A DNA stretch of 64,000 nt from NCBI GenBank assembly GCA_009659925.1, contig PUXW01000013.1:104395-168394 (forward strand), read 5' to 3'. The DNA is from Nitratiruptor sp. GTDB taxonomy: Bacteria > Campylobacterota > Campylobacteria > Campylobacterales > Nitratiruptoraceae. Within the stretch, counting starts at the first letter, position 1; every line of letters begins with the position of its first letter. Both the position numbers and the translations under genes were made by a program. The notes beneath the pieces were generated by a model. The model made no database searches, was not told the origin of the DNA, and saw only the letters and a program-made list of their open reading frames with translations. Shown here in pieces: positions 54,564 through 63,096 of this stretch.

Positions 54564-56707
54564 ACGATCCTCCCTCGCTTCGAGATATATTGGAGCAGTT
54601 CGTGGTAGAGGGGATCCCGGGTCAAGGTGGCGCTGTCCCCAACGCAAATGAGCTTCCGCTTGGCTCGGGTGAGGGCCACATTGAGGCGGCGCCAATCCTT
54701 GAGGAAACCGATTTTGCCCTCCTGGTTGGAGCGTACGAAGGAGATGAGGATCACCTCCTTTTCGCGCCCCTGGAATCCATCGACACTCTTTACCTCCACC
54801 TCCGTCTCCAGCCCGAAGAGCTTCTTGATCCGCTTCACCTGGGCCAGGTAGGGAGAGATAATCCCAATATCCTTTCCCGGAAGCCCCATGGCCAGAAGTT
54901 CCTGAGCCAAGTCGTAGACAAGTTGGGCCTCTTTAGGGTTCTCGTAGCTTGTCGAGCGATCCGGCAGCTGTTCGAAGGCCTCGATCCCCTTGGTATCGAC
55001 GAAGACCAGGGGGTTGGTGGGATCGAGGATCTGGGGAAATCGAGCGGGAGGTGCCAAGGAGAAATCGGCTAGAGTATGGTGGGCCACCCGCTCGTGGGCG
55101 ATCAGCTTCCCATCGTAAAAATGGTGGTTGCTAAAGCCCATAATCGCCTCATGCATGCGATATTGGATCTGGAGCATCGACGACTCTTCGGGATGGTTCC
55201 TGATGAGCCGTTCGAAGAGACTCTCCTCCAACTCCTTAGCCCCTCGGCTCACCACGGTCGGGGGGAGCTGTTTATGATCTCCGGCGATGACAAAGCGTTT
55301 GGCGTGCATGATGGGAATGAGGGTGGATGGGACCACCTGCTGGCTCCCCTCATCGATCACAGCCACATCGAAGAGCTCTTCCTTTAAAAGGTCGCTCATG
55401 ATCATCCCATTGGTCGCCAGGACCACATCGGCTTGGGCTATGATCCGCTTGTAGAGAAGCTCCTCTTCGTTGCGCAAACTCTTAACCAGAGCCTCCACCT
55501 TCCGATCCGCCTTGATCCACTTGGCCATCGATTGGAGGGTTGCTACACTCACCCCCCGTTGGCTCTTGCCCCGGGCCGCGAGGGTGAGGATCCGTTCATG
55601 GCTCATACCCCGGGCCCTGGCCTGGGTCGGTTTGGTGAACTGGTCCCGATGTTTCACCAGGAGGGCCACCTCTTCCCATCCCTTCTTGATGGCCTCAGCT
55701 TCCAGATGGTTCTCAAATTTGGCATGGATCGAAAAGGATTCGAGCTCGTGGAGGATTCGAGCCGGGTGGCCGATGCGCACCAGTTCCAGATCGTATTGGG
55801 CCAGACGCTGGAGCATATTGTCCACGGCGATGTTGGAATCGGCACTGGCTAGGACCTTGTGGCCCCGGCCCACCTCCTGGAGGATGAGCTCGATGAGGGT
55901 GGAGGTCTTCCCGGTGCCCGGAGGACCATGGATGAGGAAGAGCTCGCTTCCCAAGGCTCCCTCCACCGCCGCGATCTGGGTGGGGTTGAGGGAGGTCTTG
56001 GGAGTGAAGGGCTCCCGTCCGGCCGGTGGGGGATCCCAAATGCCAAGGACATAGTTGCGCAGCTTCCTGCGCTCGTTGGCCCCATCCCGCAGGAGTTCGA
56101 GGTTCTCCTCCATCCGTTTGAAGGTCACATCGTTGACGAAGAGATCGACCCGGATACCAGGAGTATAGACCCACTTAGGCGGCTGCTCCTCGAAGGCGAC
56201 GACGATATGGTGGCGGCCAACCTCACTGGCCGTGCCCACCAGATCGCTCTTTAAAGGATCGCCCCGGCTCACCAACACGATATCGCCACTGGCAATTTCG
56301 GTTTCGATAGGGCGAGATCGCCCAAACTTCACGAAGAAGAGGTTGAAACGGGAGGGAAGGCGGGTCCCTTTGAGATCGAGGATCGCCCGTCCATAGAGTT
56401 CTCGCTCCCGCCCGCTGATGGAACGGATCTCGTTGAGGGTCGCCTCGATCTCCGCCTCCCGCTCCAGATGGATGAGCCCCTTGTAGTGCTCAATGAAGGT
56501 GTGGACCCGGATGATTTCGGCCTCCTCGTCACGACTTGCCAAGAGGCTTGGATCGAGGCCGACTTTGACCCGTTTCTTCAAACAGATTAGAATCTTCCCG
56601 TTGGCTCGATAGAGCCCCTTCACGTCGCTGGGCCGCAAGCCATAGGGGCGCAATAACTTGGAAATTTCGGCTTCTTCCCCTTTTTGTGGTAGAATAAGAC
56701 AGGCCAT
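54551..56707 (-). CDS. UPF1/IGHMBP2-like superfamily 1B helicase
   Basis: A 718-residue DNA/RNA helicase. It has Q-type ALNPTQ-like SLNPTQIAAVEG, Walker A HGPPGTGKTST, LASADSNIAVDN (Ia), VLATN, VIDEGSQQVVPS (II, DEGS in place of DEAS), GDHKQLPPTV (III), QYRMHEAIMGF (IV), SVDGFQGREKEVILIS (V) and NVALTRAKRKL (VI). The N-terminal about 220 residues form the OB/stalk region. The start at 56707 is chosen for GAGGAG four bases upstream. Role in bacteria is unclear: nucleic-acid repair or RNA processing. Confidence 0.88.
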   Translation of the reverse strand: MACLILPQKGEEAEISKLLRPYGLRPSDVKGLYRANGKILICLKKRVKVGLDPSLLASRDEEAEIIRVHTFIEHYKGLIHLEREAEIEATLNEIRSISGRERELYGRAILDLKGTRLPSRFNLFFVKFGRSRPIETEIASGDIVLVSRGDPLKSDLVGTASEVGRHHIVVAFEEQPPKWVYTPGIRVDLFVNDVTFKRMEENLELLRDGANERRKLRNYVLGIWDPPPAGREPFTPKTSLNPTQIAAVEGALGSELFLIHGPPGTGKTSTLIELILQEVGRGHKVLASADSNIAVDNMLQRLAQYDLELVRIGHPARILHELESFSIHAKFENHLEAEAIKKGWEEVALLVKHRDQFTKPTQARARGMSHERILTLAARGKSQRGVSVATLQSMAKWIKADRKVEALVKSLRNEEELLYKRIIAQADVVLATNGMIMSDLLKEELFDVAVIDEGSQQVVPSTLIPIMHAKRFVIAGDHKQLPPTVVSRGAKELEESLFERLIRNHPEESSMLQIQYRMHEAIMGFSNHHFYDGKLIAHERVAHHTLADFSLAPPARFPQILDPTNPLVFVDTKGIEAFEQLPDRSTSYENPKEAQLVYDLAQELLAMGLPGKDIGIISPYLAQVKRIKKLFGLETEVEVKSVDGFQGREKEVILISFVRSNQEGKIGFLKDWRRLNVALTRAKRKLICVGDSATLTRDPLYHELLQYISKRGRIVWID

Positions 56708-56728
56708 GAAACTCCTCATTTTTTCGCA

Positions 56729-56734
56729 ATTGTA
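56729..56734 (-). promoter_or_regulatory. Helicase promoter (-10), divergent region
   Basis: TACAAT on the minus strand, preceded by TGC as an extended -10, lies 22 bases before the helicase ATG. On the plus strand a weaker CAAAAT (56736-56741) is next to it and could start the EI24 gene, again giving adjacent outward -10 boxes. Confidence 0.5.
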
Positions 56735-56755
56735 GCAAAATCGAAAGGACGAGCG

Positions 56756-57427
56756 GTGCACAATCCATTCCTCCTCGCCCTCAAAGACTTTTTCACCGGC
56801 AAGTTTCTCGCCCTGACCCTCCTACCCTTCTTCATAACCTTCCTCCTCTTCGGGGCCCTTTGGGACCTTTCTGACATCCAAATCGCCCTGGGCTCTTTGA
56901 CGGGCATCGAGTGGCTCGATCAAGCGATCTCGTGGCTTGTCAACTTCTTCATCGATATTTTGGGATGGGTTCTAGTCGCCGCCCTTTCCACTATCACTGC
57001 CACGATGATCATCGGCTTCTTCACCCCCATCATCGTCAAGGAGATCCACAAGCGCCACTATGCCCATATTCCCTTGGAGGGGGGATTGAGCATCTTGGAC
57101 TATCTCCTCCTCCTCGTGCGCTCCATCGTAAAATTTCTAGGGGTCCTGGTCCTCTCCCTCATCTTCTACTTCATCCCCATCCTCAACTACATCGCCTTCC
57201 ACATCCCCTTCTACTACCTCTTTCATACCCTCATGGCCCTTGACGTGGGGGGAGAGATCTATACCAAAAGGGAGCTTGAGCAAATCCTCGCCCAACACCG
57301 CACAAAGATCTATACCACCACCCTCATCCTCTACCTCATCACCCTTATTCCCTTCACTGGGATGCTCTTGCAAGTCTATTTCGTCGCCGTTATGGCCCAC
57401 CTCTTCTTCCAGCTCAAGGCTCAATAG
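56756..57427 (+). CDS. EI24 domain-containing membrane protein (CysZ-like)
   Basis: A 223-residue inner-membrane protein with four or more hydrophobic segments (about 17-37, 60-92, 113-150, 190-215), matching the EI24/CysZ family. CysZ is a sulfate-uptake protein in E. coli, but no cysteine-pathway gene is adjacent and substrate is not shown. The GTG start has AAAGGA upstream. The final seven bases overlap the convergent glycosyltransferase gene. Confidence 0.82.
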   Translation: MHNPFLLALKDFFTGKFLALTLLPFFITFLLFGALWDLSDIQIALGSLTGIEWLDQAISWLVNFFIDILGWVLVAALSTITATMIIGFFTPIIVKEIHKRHYAHIPLEGGLSILDYLLLLVRSIVKFLGVLVLSLIFYFIPILNYIAFHIPFYYLFHTLMALDVGGEIYTKRELEQILAQHRTKIYTTTLILYLITLIPFTGMLLQVYFVAVMAHLFFQLKAQ

Positions 57428-58722
57428 GCCCCCTCCTTGGAGAGAATGGCCCGGAGGGTCTTGAGCAAGATGACCAGATCCTTCCACAAGGACCAGTTGT
57501 AGACATACCATAGGTCGATATGAAGCCGCTCCTGGAAGGTGAGGTTATTGCGCCCTGAAACTTGCCAAAGCCCTGTGAGACCCGGTTTGACGGAGAGGAT
57601 GATCTGAGCATACTCCCCCATCTCCTCTAGTTCTTCTGGCATGTAGGGGCGGGGGCCAACGAGGCTCATATCCCCACGCAAAACGTTCAAGAGCTGGGGC
57701 AGCTCGTCGAGGGAGTAGCGGCGTAAGAGGGCGCCTAGCCTGGTAATCCTCGGATCGTTGCGCAGCTTCTTGTAACGGCGGTACTCCTGGGCGAGATGGG
57801 GAGAGGCGAGGAGGTAGCTTTGCAGGTCGATGCTAGGATCCATCGTACGGAACTTGTAAAAGAGGAACTCCCGTCCCCCTTGTCCGATCCGCTTTTGGCG
57901 GTAGAGGATGGGACTGGAAGGATCCTCCAAATAGACTGCCAGGGCGATGATCCCGAGGAGGGGAGCGAAAAAGAGTAGCAAGATGGAGGCAAGGAGTTTG
58001 TCGGTTCCCTCTTTGAGGGCCATATTGAATCGGGAGGCTAAGCGATTCTGGAGGAGGATGAGGTTGAGCCGGGTATCGATGATCTCGAAAATGGTGGAAT
58101 CGGCCAGATTGAAATCGCGAATGATAGGGATGAAGAGGAGTTCGTGGTGGCGGAGGATCTCGGCTTTCAGGACCTCTTCGATTCTCCCTGGGCCAAGGGT
58201 CGCAGGATCGATGAGGAGAGTCTCATAACCTTGCTCTACTGGAGTATAGCCCAGGTAGAAGTTGGCCCCTAAGGTTTGGGCCATCCGCAAATCGGCTCCC
58301 AGGAGTTTGACCTTACGCCTCCAAAGACCGATCCGGTAAAGGAGCCACTTGAGGAGGCGTTTTTGTACGGGGATGAAGAGGGCCATGAAGAAGAAAGAGG
58401 CGAGGAGGACGTAGCGGGAGTAGGATTCAATGGTCCTGGTGATGGCGAGAAAGCTCAATAGGATCAAAAGGGCGAAGAGGAGGGATTGAACGACGAGGCG
58501 GCTCTCATGCCAGAAATCGTAGCGGTAGCGGTAGAGTCCATTGGAGAGGAAGAGGAGGAGGGGAATGTAGAAGGGGAAAAAGGCGAGGTAGCGCTGGAGT
58601 GGGATATCATTGGGGCCAATGAAGAGCTCCCGGCTCTCATAGGCCGCCACAATGGCAAGGGCGATGGTTGCCCCATCGGCAAGGAGGAGGATGAGGGGGC
58701 TAATGCGCCTGAAGAAATGCAT
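57421..58722 (-). CDS. Polyprenyl glycosylphosphotransferase (WbaP/polyPGT family)
   Basis: A 433-residue membrane enzyme that transfers a sugar phosphate from a nucleotide sugar to undecaprenyl phosphate, starting a surface polysaccharide. It has about four N-terminal spans (within 9-105), a CoA-binding-like middle domain, a further span near 248-266 and the C-terminal transferase domain with QKRIGQGGREFLFYKFRTM, RRYSLDELPQLLNVLRG, GDMSLVGPRPY and KPGLTGLWQVSGRNN. It is coupled by a 23-base overlap to the GT4 gene upstream. The donor sugar is not evident. Confidence 0.9.
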   Translation of the reverse strand: MHFFRRISPLILLLADGATIALAIVAAYESRELFIGPNDIPLQRYLAFFPFYIPLLLFLSNGLYRYRYDFWHESRLVVQSLLFALLILLSFLAITRTIESYSRYVLLASFFFMALFIPVQKRLLKWLLYRIGLWRRKVKLLGADLRMAQTLGANFYLGYTPVEQGYETLLIDPATLGPGRIEEVLKAEILRHHELLFIPIIRDFNLADSTIFEIIDTRLNLILLQNRLASRFNMALKEGTDKLLASILLLFFAPLLGIIALAVYLEDPSSPILYRQKRIGQGGREFLFYKFRTMDPSIDLQSYLLASPHLAQEYRRYKKLRNDPRITRLGALLRRYSLDELPQLLNVLRGDMSLVGPRPYMPEELEEMGEYAQIILSVKPGLTGLWQVSGRNNLTFQERLHIDLWYVYNWSLWKDLVILLKTLRAILSKEGAY

Positions 58723-59791
58723 CGACGATCCTAGCTATCTTCTGGCGAAACAGATGGCGGTCAAAACACAATGCCCGCTGGCGGATCCTTCTCGGCTCGA
58801 ATTGGCTCTGCTCGAAGCGCTCGATCGCCTCCATTACATCCCGGGGATCCTGTCTGGCAAAAAGGATCCCACTCTCCCGATCTACGATATCCAAGGCTCC
58901 CCCCCGTCCATAGGCGATTACTGGAGTTCCACAAGCAAGGGCTTCGGCCATAACGATACCAAAATCCTCGTAACCCGCGTATAAAAAGGCCCGGGCCCGC
59001 TGCATGAGCTCCACCGCCTTGCAATCCTCCACATAGCCAAGAACCTCCACATTGGGTCCCGCTATGGCCCTGATGGCCTCCAACTCCTCCCCCTCTCCAG
59101 CAACAACGAGGTGGCGCTGGGGCATCTGATTGAAGGCTTCTACCAGGAGACGGGTCTTCTTGTAGGGGACAAGACGGGAGAGGGTGAAGTAGTAGCCTTC
59201 CTTGTCTTCTCGCAGTTGGAAGCGCTCCAGATCTACTGGAGGATGGACAATGGTGGAGTCTTGCTGGTAGATCCGCTTGATCCGGTTGGCCACTTCGGTG
59301 GAGTTGGCAATGAAGAGGTCTGGCAGATGGCTCTTGTCCCAGGAGCGGATATGTTTCAAGCTCCACCGCACCAGCTCCCGTTTGATGGGGGGAAGATGGG
59401 CGGTGTACTCATCAAAGAGGTCCCAGGCGTAGCGGATTGGAGTGTGGCAGTAGCAGAGATGGCGTCTCGCCTTGACCCCCTTGGCGAAGGCCCAGGAAGA
59501 GCTGATGACCAGATCGTAGTGGGAGAGGTCGAAGGATCGAATAGCCCTGGGCATGAGGGGGAGGTAGTAGCGGAAGTGGTTCCGGGCAAAGGGGAGGTGC
59601 TGGATGAAGCTGGTATGGCTCCTCTTGCCCCGGAGGATCTTGAGGCGCTGGACTTCGTTTAAAAAGTCGACGATGGTATAGATATCGGCCTGGGGGAAGA
59701 GCTCCACAAGCTCCTTGAGGACCTTCTCCGCTCCCCCCTCCGTCACCAGCCAGTCGTGGACAATAGCTACTCTGATAGCTCTTCCTCCCAC
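58700..59791 (-). CDS. GT4 family glycosyltransferase
   Basis: A 363-residue GT-B fold glycosyltransferase. It opens VAIVHDWLVTEGGAEKVL, has FIANSTEVANRI, the donor-side SRLVPYKKTRLLVEAFN, and YAGYEDFGIVMAEALACGTPVIAYGRGG with the E-x7-E nucleotide-sugar motif. The product and acceptor are unknown; its place between the WbaP-like gene and galE points to an O-antigen, capsule or exopolysaccharide. The assumed GTG start lies 25 bases inside galE and lacks a strong ribosome-binding site. Confidence 0.87.
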   Translation of the reverse strand: MGGRAIRVAIVHDWLVTEGGAEKVLKELVELFPQADIYTIVDFLNEVQRLKILRGKRSHTSFIQHLPFARNHFRYYLPLMPRAIRSFDLSHYDLVISSSWAFAKGVKARRHLCYCHTPIRYAWDLFDEYTAHLPPIKRELVRWSLKHIRSWDKSHLPDLFIANSTEVANRIKRIYQQDSTIVHPPVDLERFQLREDKEGYYFTLSRLVPYKKTRLLVEAFNQMPQRHLVVAGEGEELEAIRAIAGPNVEVLGYVEDCKAVELMQRARAFLYAGYEDFGIVMAEALACGTPVIAYGRGGALDIVDRESGILFARQDPRDVMEAIERFEQSQFEPRRIRQRALCFDRHLFRQKIARIVDAFLQAH

Positions 59792-60777
59792 TCCAAGGCT
59801 GTGCGGCAGATGAGCTCCAGATCGTCGTATTGGGGGGTCCAGGAGGTCTTCTGGCGGAGTTTGGAGCTATCGGCGATGAGGATGGCTGGATCACCGGGAC
59901 GCCTGGGAGCGATGGAGATGGGAAAATCCCTGCCACTTACCCGCTTCATAGTCTCGACCACCTCCTTGACACTGTACCCCCGGCCATACCCCACATTGAA
60001 GACCCCATTGGGCTCCCTCTCTAAATGGTTCAAGGCCTCCAGATGGGCCAGGGCCAGATCGTCCACATGGATATAGTCCCGAATACAGGTGCCATCGGGG
60101 GTCGGATAGTCGTCACCGAAGATATACATTCTCTCCCGTTTCCCCAGGGCGGTCTGGGCCGCTACCTTGATGAGGTGGGTGGCGTTGCGAGTAGATTGGC
60201 CGATCTTCCCCCCCACATCGGCTCCGGCCACATTGAAGTAGCGAAGGGCAATATAGCGAAAGTTGGGATGGGCTCTGGCTGCATCGGAGAGGATCTGCTC
60301 GCTCATGAGCTTGCTGTGGCCGTAGGGGTTGATGGGAGCCGTTGGTGCCTCCTCGGAGATTCCCCCAGGAGGTATCGATTCTGGCTCCCCATAGACCGCC
60401 GCCGTTGAAGAGAAGATGAACTTCCCCACTCCAGTCTCGATGGCGGTTTTGACAAGGTGGGCGGTATTGGCAGTATTGTTGAGGTAGTATTTGAGGGGAT
60501 TTTCCACCGATTCGGGAACAACGAGGGCGGCGGCGAAGTGGATGATCCCATCAAACTCCCTCTGCCTGAAAAACCGCTCTACCCCCTCCCAATCACTGAG
60601 ATCGAGCTTGACAAACTCGACCGGTCCATAGAAACGCTCCAACCGCTCAATGGTCTCCAGAAAGCCTGTCGAGAGGTTGTCAACGATGGTGAGCTTGACA
60701 TCGCCACGCTTGAGGAGCTCTTTGGCTACATGGGAACCGATATATCCAGCTCCGCCGGTGATGAGAATACGCTCCAT
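59767..60777 (-). CDS. galE: UDP-glucose/GlcNAc 4-epimerase
   Basis: A 336-residue short-chain dehydrogenase-fold epimerase. It has ITGGAGYIGSHV for NAD binding, FSSTAAVYG, the catalytic YGHSK tyrosine and lysine, and RYFNVAGAD. It may supply UDP-galactose or, as Gne in the C. jejuni pgl locus, UDP-GalNAc. ATG 60777 is chosen for GAGG upstream rather than an earlier in-frame codon. It is divergent from pglD. Confidence 0.92.
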   Translation of the reverse strand: MERILITGGAGYIGSHVAKELLKRGDVKLTIVDNLSTGFLETIERLERFYGPVEFVKLDLSDWEGVERFFRQREFDGIIHFAAALVVPESVENPLKYYLNNTANTAHLVKTAIETGVGKFIFSSTAAVYGEPESIPPGGISEEAPTAPINPYGHSKLMSEQILSDAARAHPNFRYIALRYFNVAGADVGGKIGQSTRNATHLIKVAAQTALGKRERMYIFGDDYPTPDGTCIRDYIHVDDLALAHLEALNHLEREPNGVFNVGYGRGYSVKEVVETMKRVSGRDFPISIAPRRPGDPAILIADSSKLRQKTSWTPQYDDLELICRTALEWEEELSE

Positions 60778-60806
60778 GGAGATCCTCTTTAGTGATTTCA
60801 AAGGCC

Positions 60807-60820
60807 ATTGTAGCTAAAAT
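60807..60820. promoter_or_regulatory. Adjacent divergent -10 boxes, galE / pglD
   Basis: TACAAT on the minus strand (60812-60807) faces galE; TAAAAT on the plus strand (60815-60820) faces pglD. They are two bases apart. The plus-strand box ends six bases before the pglD ATG, which predicts a leaderless transcript. Confidence 0.55.
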
Positions 60821-60826
60821 TGTCTC

Positions 60827-61408
60827 ATGAGCAAAATAGGCATCTATGGAGCCAGCGGCCATGGCAAGGTAGTAGCTGACATTGCCAAAGCCTTGGGATA
60901 TGAAGTGATCTTCATCGACGACGCCAAAGAGGGCTACATCGACTACACAACCTATAAAGCACGTTACAACTATCCCCTAGCCTGGGGGATTGGTGACAAT
61001 CTCACCAGATGGAAATTGGCCCAGACAATCCAAAGTGAGGTGATCACCCTCATCCACCCAAGCGCCATCGTCTCCCAAAGCGCAAAAATTAAAAGGGGTG
61101 TCGTCATCATGCCTGGCGCCATCGTCAACGCCGACACCACCATCCACGAGGGAGCCATCATCAACAGTGGGGCTATCATTGAGCATGACTCGACCATTGG
61201 GCGCTACTGCCACATTGCTCCCAATGCAGCACTTGCAGGCGGGGTCTCCATTGGAGAGTTGACCTTTGTGGGGATTGGAAGTACCATCATCCAACGATGT
61301 TCCATCGGCTCCCATACCATCATCGGCGCTGGTTCCCTCGTCCTAGATGACATCCCTCCACATGTCATCGCCTATGGCTCTCCTGCAAAGATTCGCCGCT
61401 CCCTCTAA
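60827..61408 (+). CDS. pglD: UDP-4-amino-sugar N-acetyltransferase PglD
   Basis: A 193-residue acetyltransferase of the NeuD/PglD group that makes UDP-di-N-acetylbacillosamine. The N-terminal Rossmann-like part has IYGASGHGKVVADIA and the left-handed beta-helix carries hexapeptide repeats through SLVLDDIPPHVIAYGSPAK. The catalytic-type histidine lies in IIEHDSTIG. There is no Shine-Dalgarno sequence before the ATG. The last 44 bases overlap the convergent pglC. Confidence 0.88.
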   Translation: MSKIGIYGASGHGKVVADIAKALGYEVIFIDDAKEGYIDYTTYKARYNYPLAWGIGDNLTRWKLAQTIQSEVITLIHPSAIVSQSAKIKRGVVIMPGAIVNADTTIHEGAIINSGAIIEHDSTIGRYCHIAPNAALAGGVSIGELTFVGIGSTIIQRCSIGSHTIIGAGSLVLDDIPPHVIAYGSPAKIRRSL

Positions 61409-61997
61409 ACTTCTCCATTGTCGCTCGACCCGGCTGGGCGATTCCTTCTCGTTTGAAAACTTTCAGGAGTGTCAGCCAGAATATTTTGAGATCGAGCCCA
61501 AAGGAGCAGTGCTCCACATACCAGAGATCGTACTCGAACCTGGTGGGCCAGTCAAGGAGATTGCGTCCATTGACCTGGGCCCAACCCGTAATACCAGGTT
61601 TTACATCGTGGCGCTTGCGCTGGCGCTCGGTATAAAGGGGCAGATACTCTTTGAGCAGAGGACGGGGTCCCACGAAGCTCATCTCACCTCTTAGGACATT
61701 AAAAAGCTGGGGGAGCTCGTCCAGACTCAAAGAGCGGATGATCTTTCCGACGCCTTTGAGCCTCTCTTCATCTGGCAAAAGCTCCCCTCGCTCATCCTTT
61801 TCGTTGGTCATGGTGCGGAATTTGTAGATTTTGAAAATTTCTCCCTTATATCCTGGACGCTCCTGGACAAAGAGAATCGGTCTGCCATCCCAAAGCCAAA
61901 TAGCAAGAGCCACAACAGCCATCAGAGGGGCGAAAAGCACTATCAAAAGAGCCGCCAACACTCGATCCAAAAGGGGTTTGATGTATCTACAATACAC
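61365..61997 (-). CDS. pglC: Undecaprenyl-phosphate bacillosamine-1-phosphate transferase PglC
   Basis: A 210-residue monotopic phosphoglycosyltransferase. It has an N-terminal re-entrant membrane helix (LLDRVLAALLIVLFAPLMAV), ERPGYKGEIFKIYKFRTM, the catalytic Asp-Glu in KDERGELL, LSLDELPQLFNVLRGEMSF, VGPRPLLKEYL and KPGITGWAQVNGRN. It closely matches C. jejuni PglC. GTG 61997 is taken as the start; it overlaps the pglA end and follows GAGGGGG. Confidence 0.92.
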   Translation of the reverse strand: MYCRYIKPLLDRVLAALLIVLFAPLMAVVALAIWLWDGRPILFVQERPGYKGEIFKIYKFRTMTNEKDERGELLPDEERLKGVGKIIRSLSLDELPQLFNVLRGEMSFVGPRPLLKEYLPLYTERQRKRHDVKPGITGWAQVNGRNLLDWPTRFEYDLWYVEHCSFGLDLKIFWLTLLKVFKREGIAQPGRATMEKFRGSGESLQESHRR

Positions 61998-63096
61998 CAA
62001 CCACCCCCTCATAGAGCCGCACATAGCCCTCCACAATCCGTTCGATGGCAAACTCCTCCACCAGCTCCCTGGCCTTTTGCCCCATCTTCTGGCGTAGCTT
62101 CCCATCCTCGATGAGCCGTTCGATAGCCTGGACGAGGGCATGGCTATCCTTCGGTGGCACCAAAAAGCCATTGACCCCATCGACAACTACATCCCGACAC
62201 CCTACCGTATCGGTTGCTACCATCGGTTTGGCCATGGCCCCAGCCTCCAAGAGGGTCCGAGGGAGTCCTTCCCTGTAACTTGGAAGTACAAACAGATCGC
62301 AACTGCCAAGGAGATCGACGATGTCGTCTCGGTGACCAAGATAGCGTACTGGACCGCTTTGTAAAAACTCCTTCGGCACGCTCCCTGGATTGCCCGGATC
62401 GCTCTCGCCCACATAGACAAAGGTAGCTCTGCCCTCAAGACGCTTGGCCGCTTCGTAGAACTCCCGCACCCCCTTGTCCCAGATGGCCCGACCAACCATG
62501 AGGACTACAGGTTTGGACCCAAAGTCGATTTTACGGTAGCGTTTTGGATCGAATTGGGCGAGATCGATCCCCACACTCTTGATGATCTTCACCTTGGCTG
62601 GATCGATGATACCTCGCTGGATCATGTATTTGGGATCGTCGCTGTTGACGAAGACTACCCGCTTGGCATAGGTAAAGGTCCGTTTATAGAGCCCTTCCAT
62701 TACGAAACGAACCATCTTTGCCTTGAGATCGTCACGCACATAGAAGGAGCCAAGCCCCTCGACAAGGTTGAAGATATGAGGGATACCAGCCCATCTGGCG
62801 GCGAGGGTCCCGTAGATGTTGGGCTTGGCGGTGAAGGTGTGGAGGATATCGAGCTTCAAGGGAGCGATGGTCCGATAGATATTTTTAATGGCCTGGATCT
62901 CTTTGAGGGGATTGAGGCTGCCTCGATCGATCTCATAGCCAACAGCTTCGATTCCCTCCTTGGCAAAGAGGTCGAAGTAGCGCCCCTTGGGAGCGATGGC
63001 ATAGACTTTCCACCCCTTCGCACGCAGAGCCCGCATGATGGGGAGGCGAAAGAGGTAGAGGTTCATATCCAGATGGCTCAAAAAGCCGATCTTCAC
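61987..63096 (-). CDS. pglA: GT4 glycosyltransferase PglA
   Basis: A 369-residue enzyme that, by similarity to C. jejuni PglA, adds GalNAc to undecaprenyl-bacillosamine. It opens MKIGFLSHLDMNLYLFRLP and has SLNPLKEI, LVEGLGSFYV, IKSVGIDLAQFDP, MVGRAIWDKGVREFYEA and FVLPSYREGLPRTLLEAGA. Colinear likeness to the Campylobacter protein runs over most of the length. Its start overlaps the pglB end (ATGA) and its stop overlaps pglC. Confidence 0.92.
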   Translation of the reverse strand: MKIGFLSHLDMNLYLFRLPIMRALRAKGWKVYAIAPKGRYFDLFAKEGIEAVGYEIDRGSLNPLKEIQAIKNIYRTIAPLKLDILHTFTAKPNIYGTLAARWAGIPHIFNLVEGLGSFYVRDDLKAKMVRFVMEGLYKRTFTYAKRVVFVNSDDPKYMIQRGIIDPAKVKIIKSVGIDLAQFDPKRYRKIDFGSKPVVLMVGRAIWDKGVREFYEAAKRLEGRATFVYVGESDPGNPGSVPKEFLQSGPVRYLGHRDDIVDLLGSCDLFVLPSYREGLPRTLLEAGAMAKPMVATDTVGCRDVVVDGVNGFLVPPKDSHALVQAIERLIEDGKLRQKMGQKARELVEEFAIERIVEGYVRLYEGVVGVL

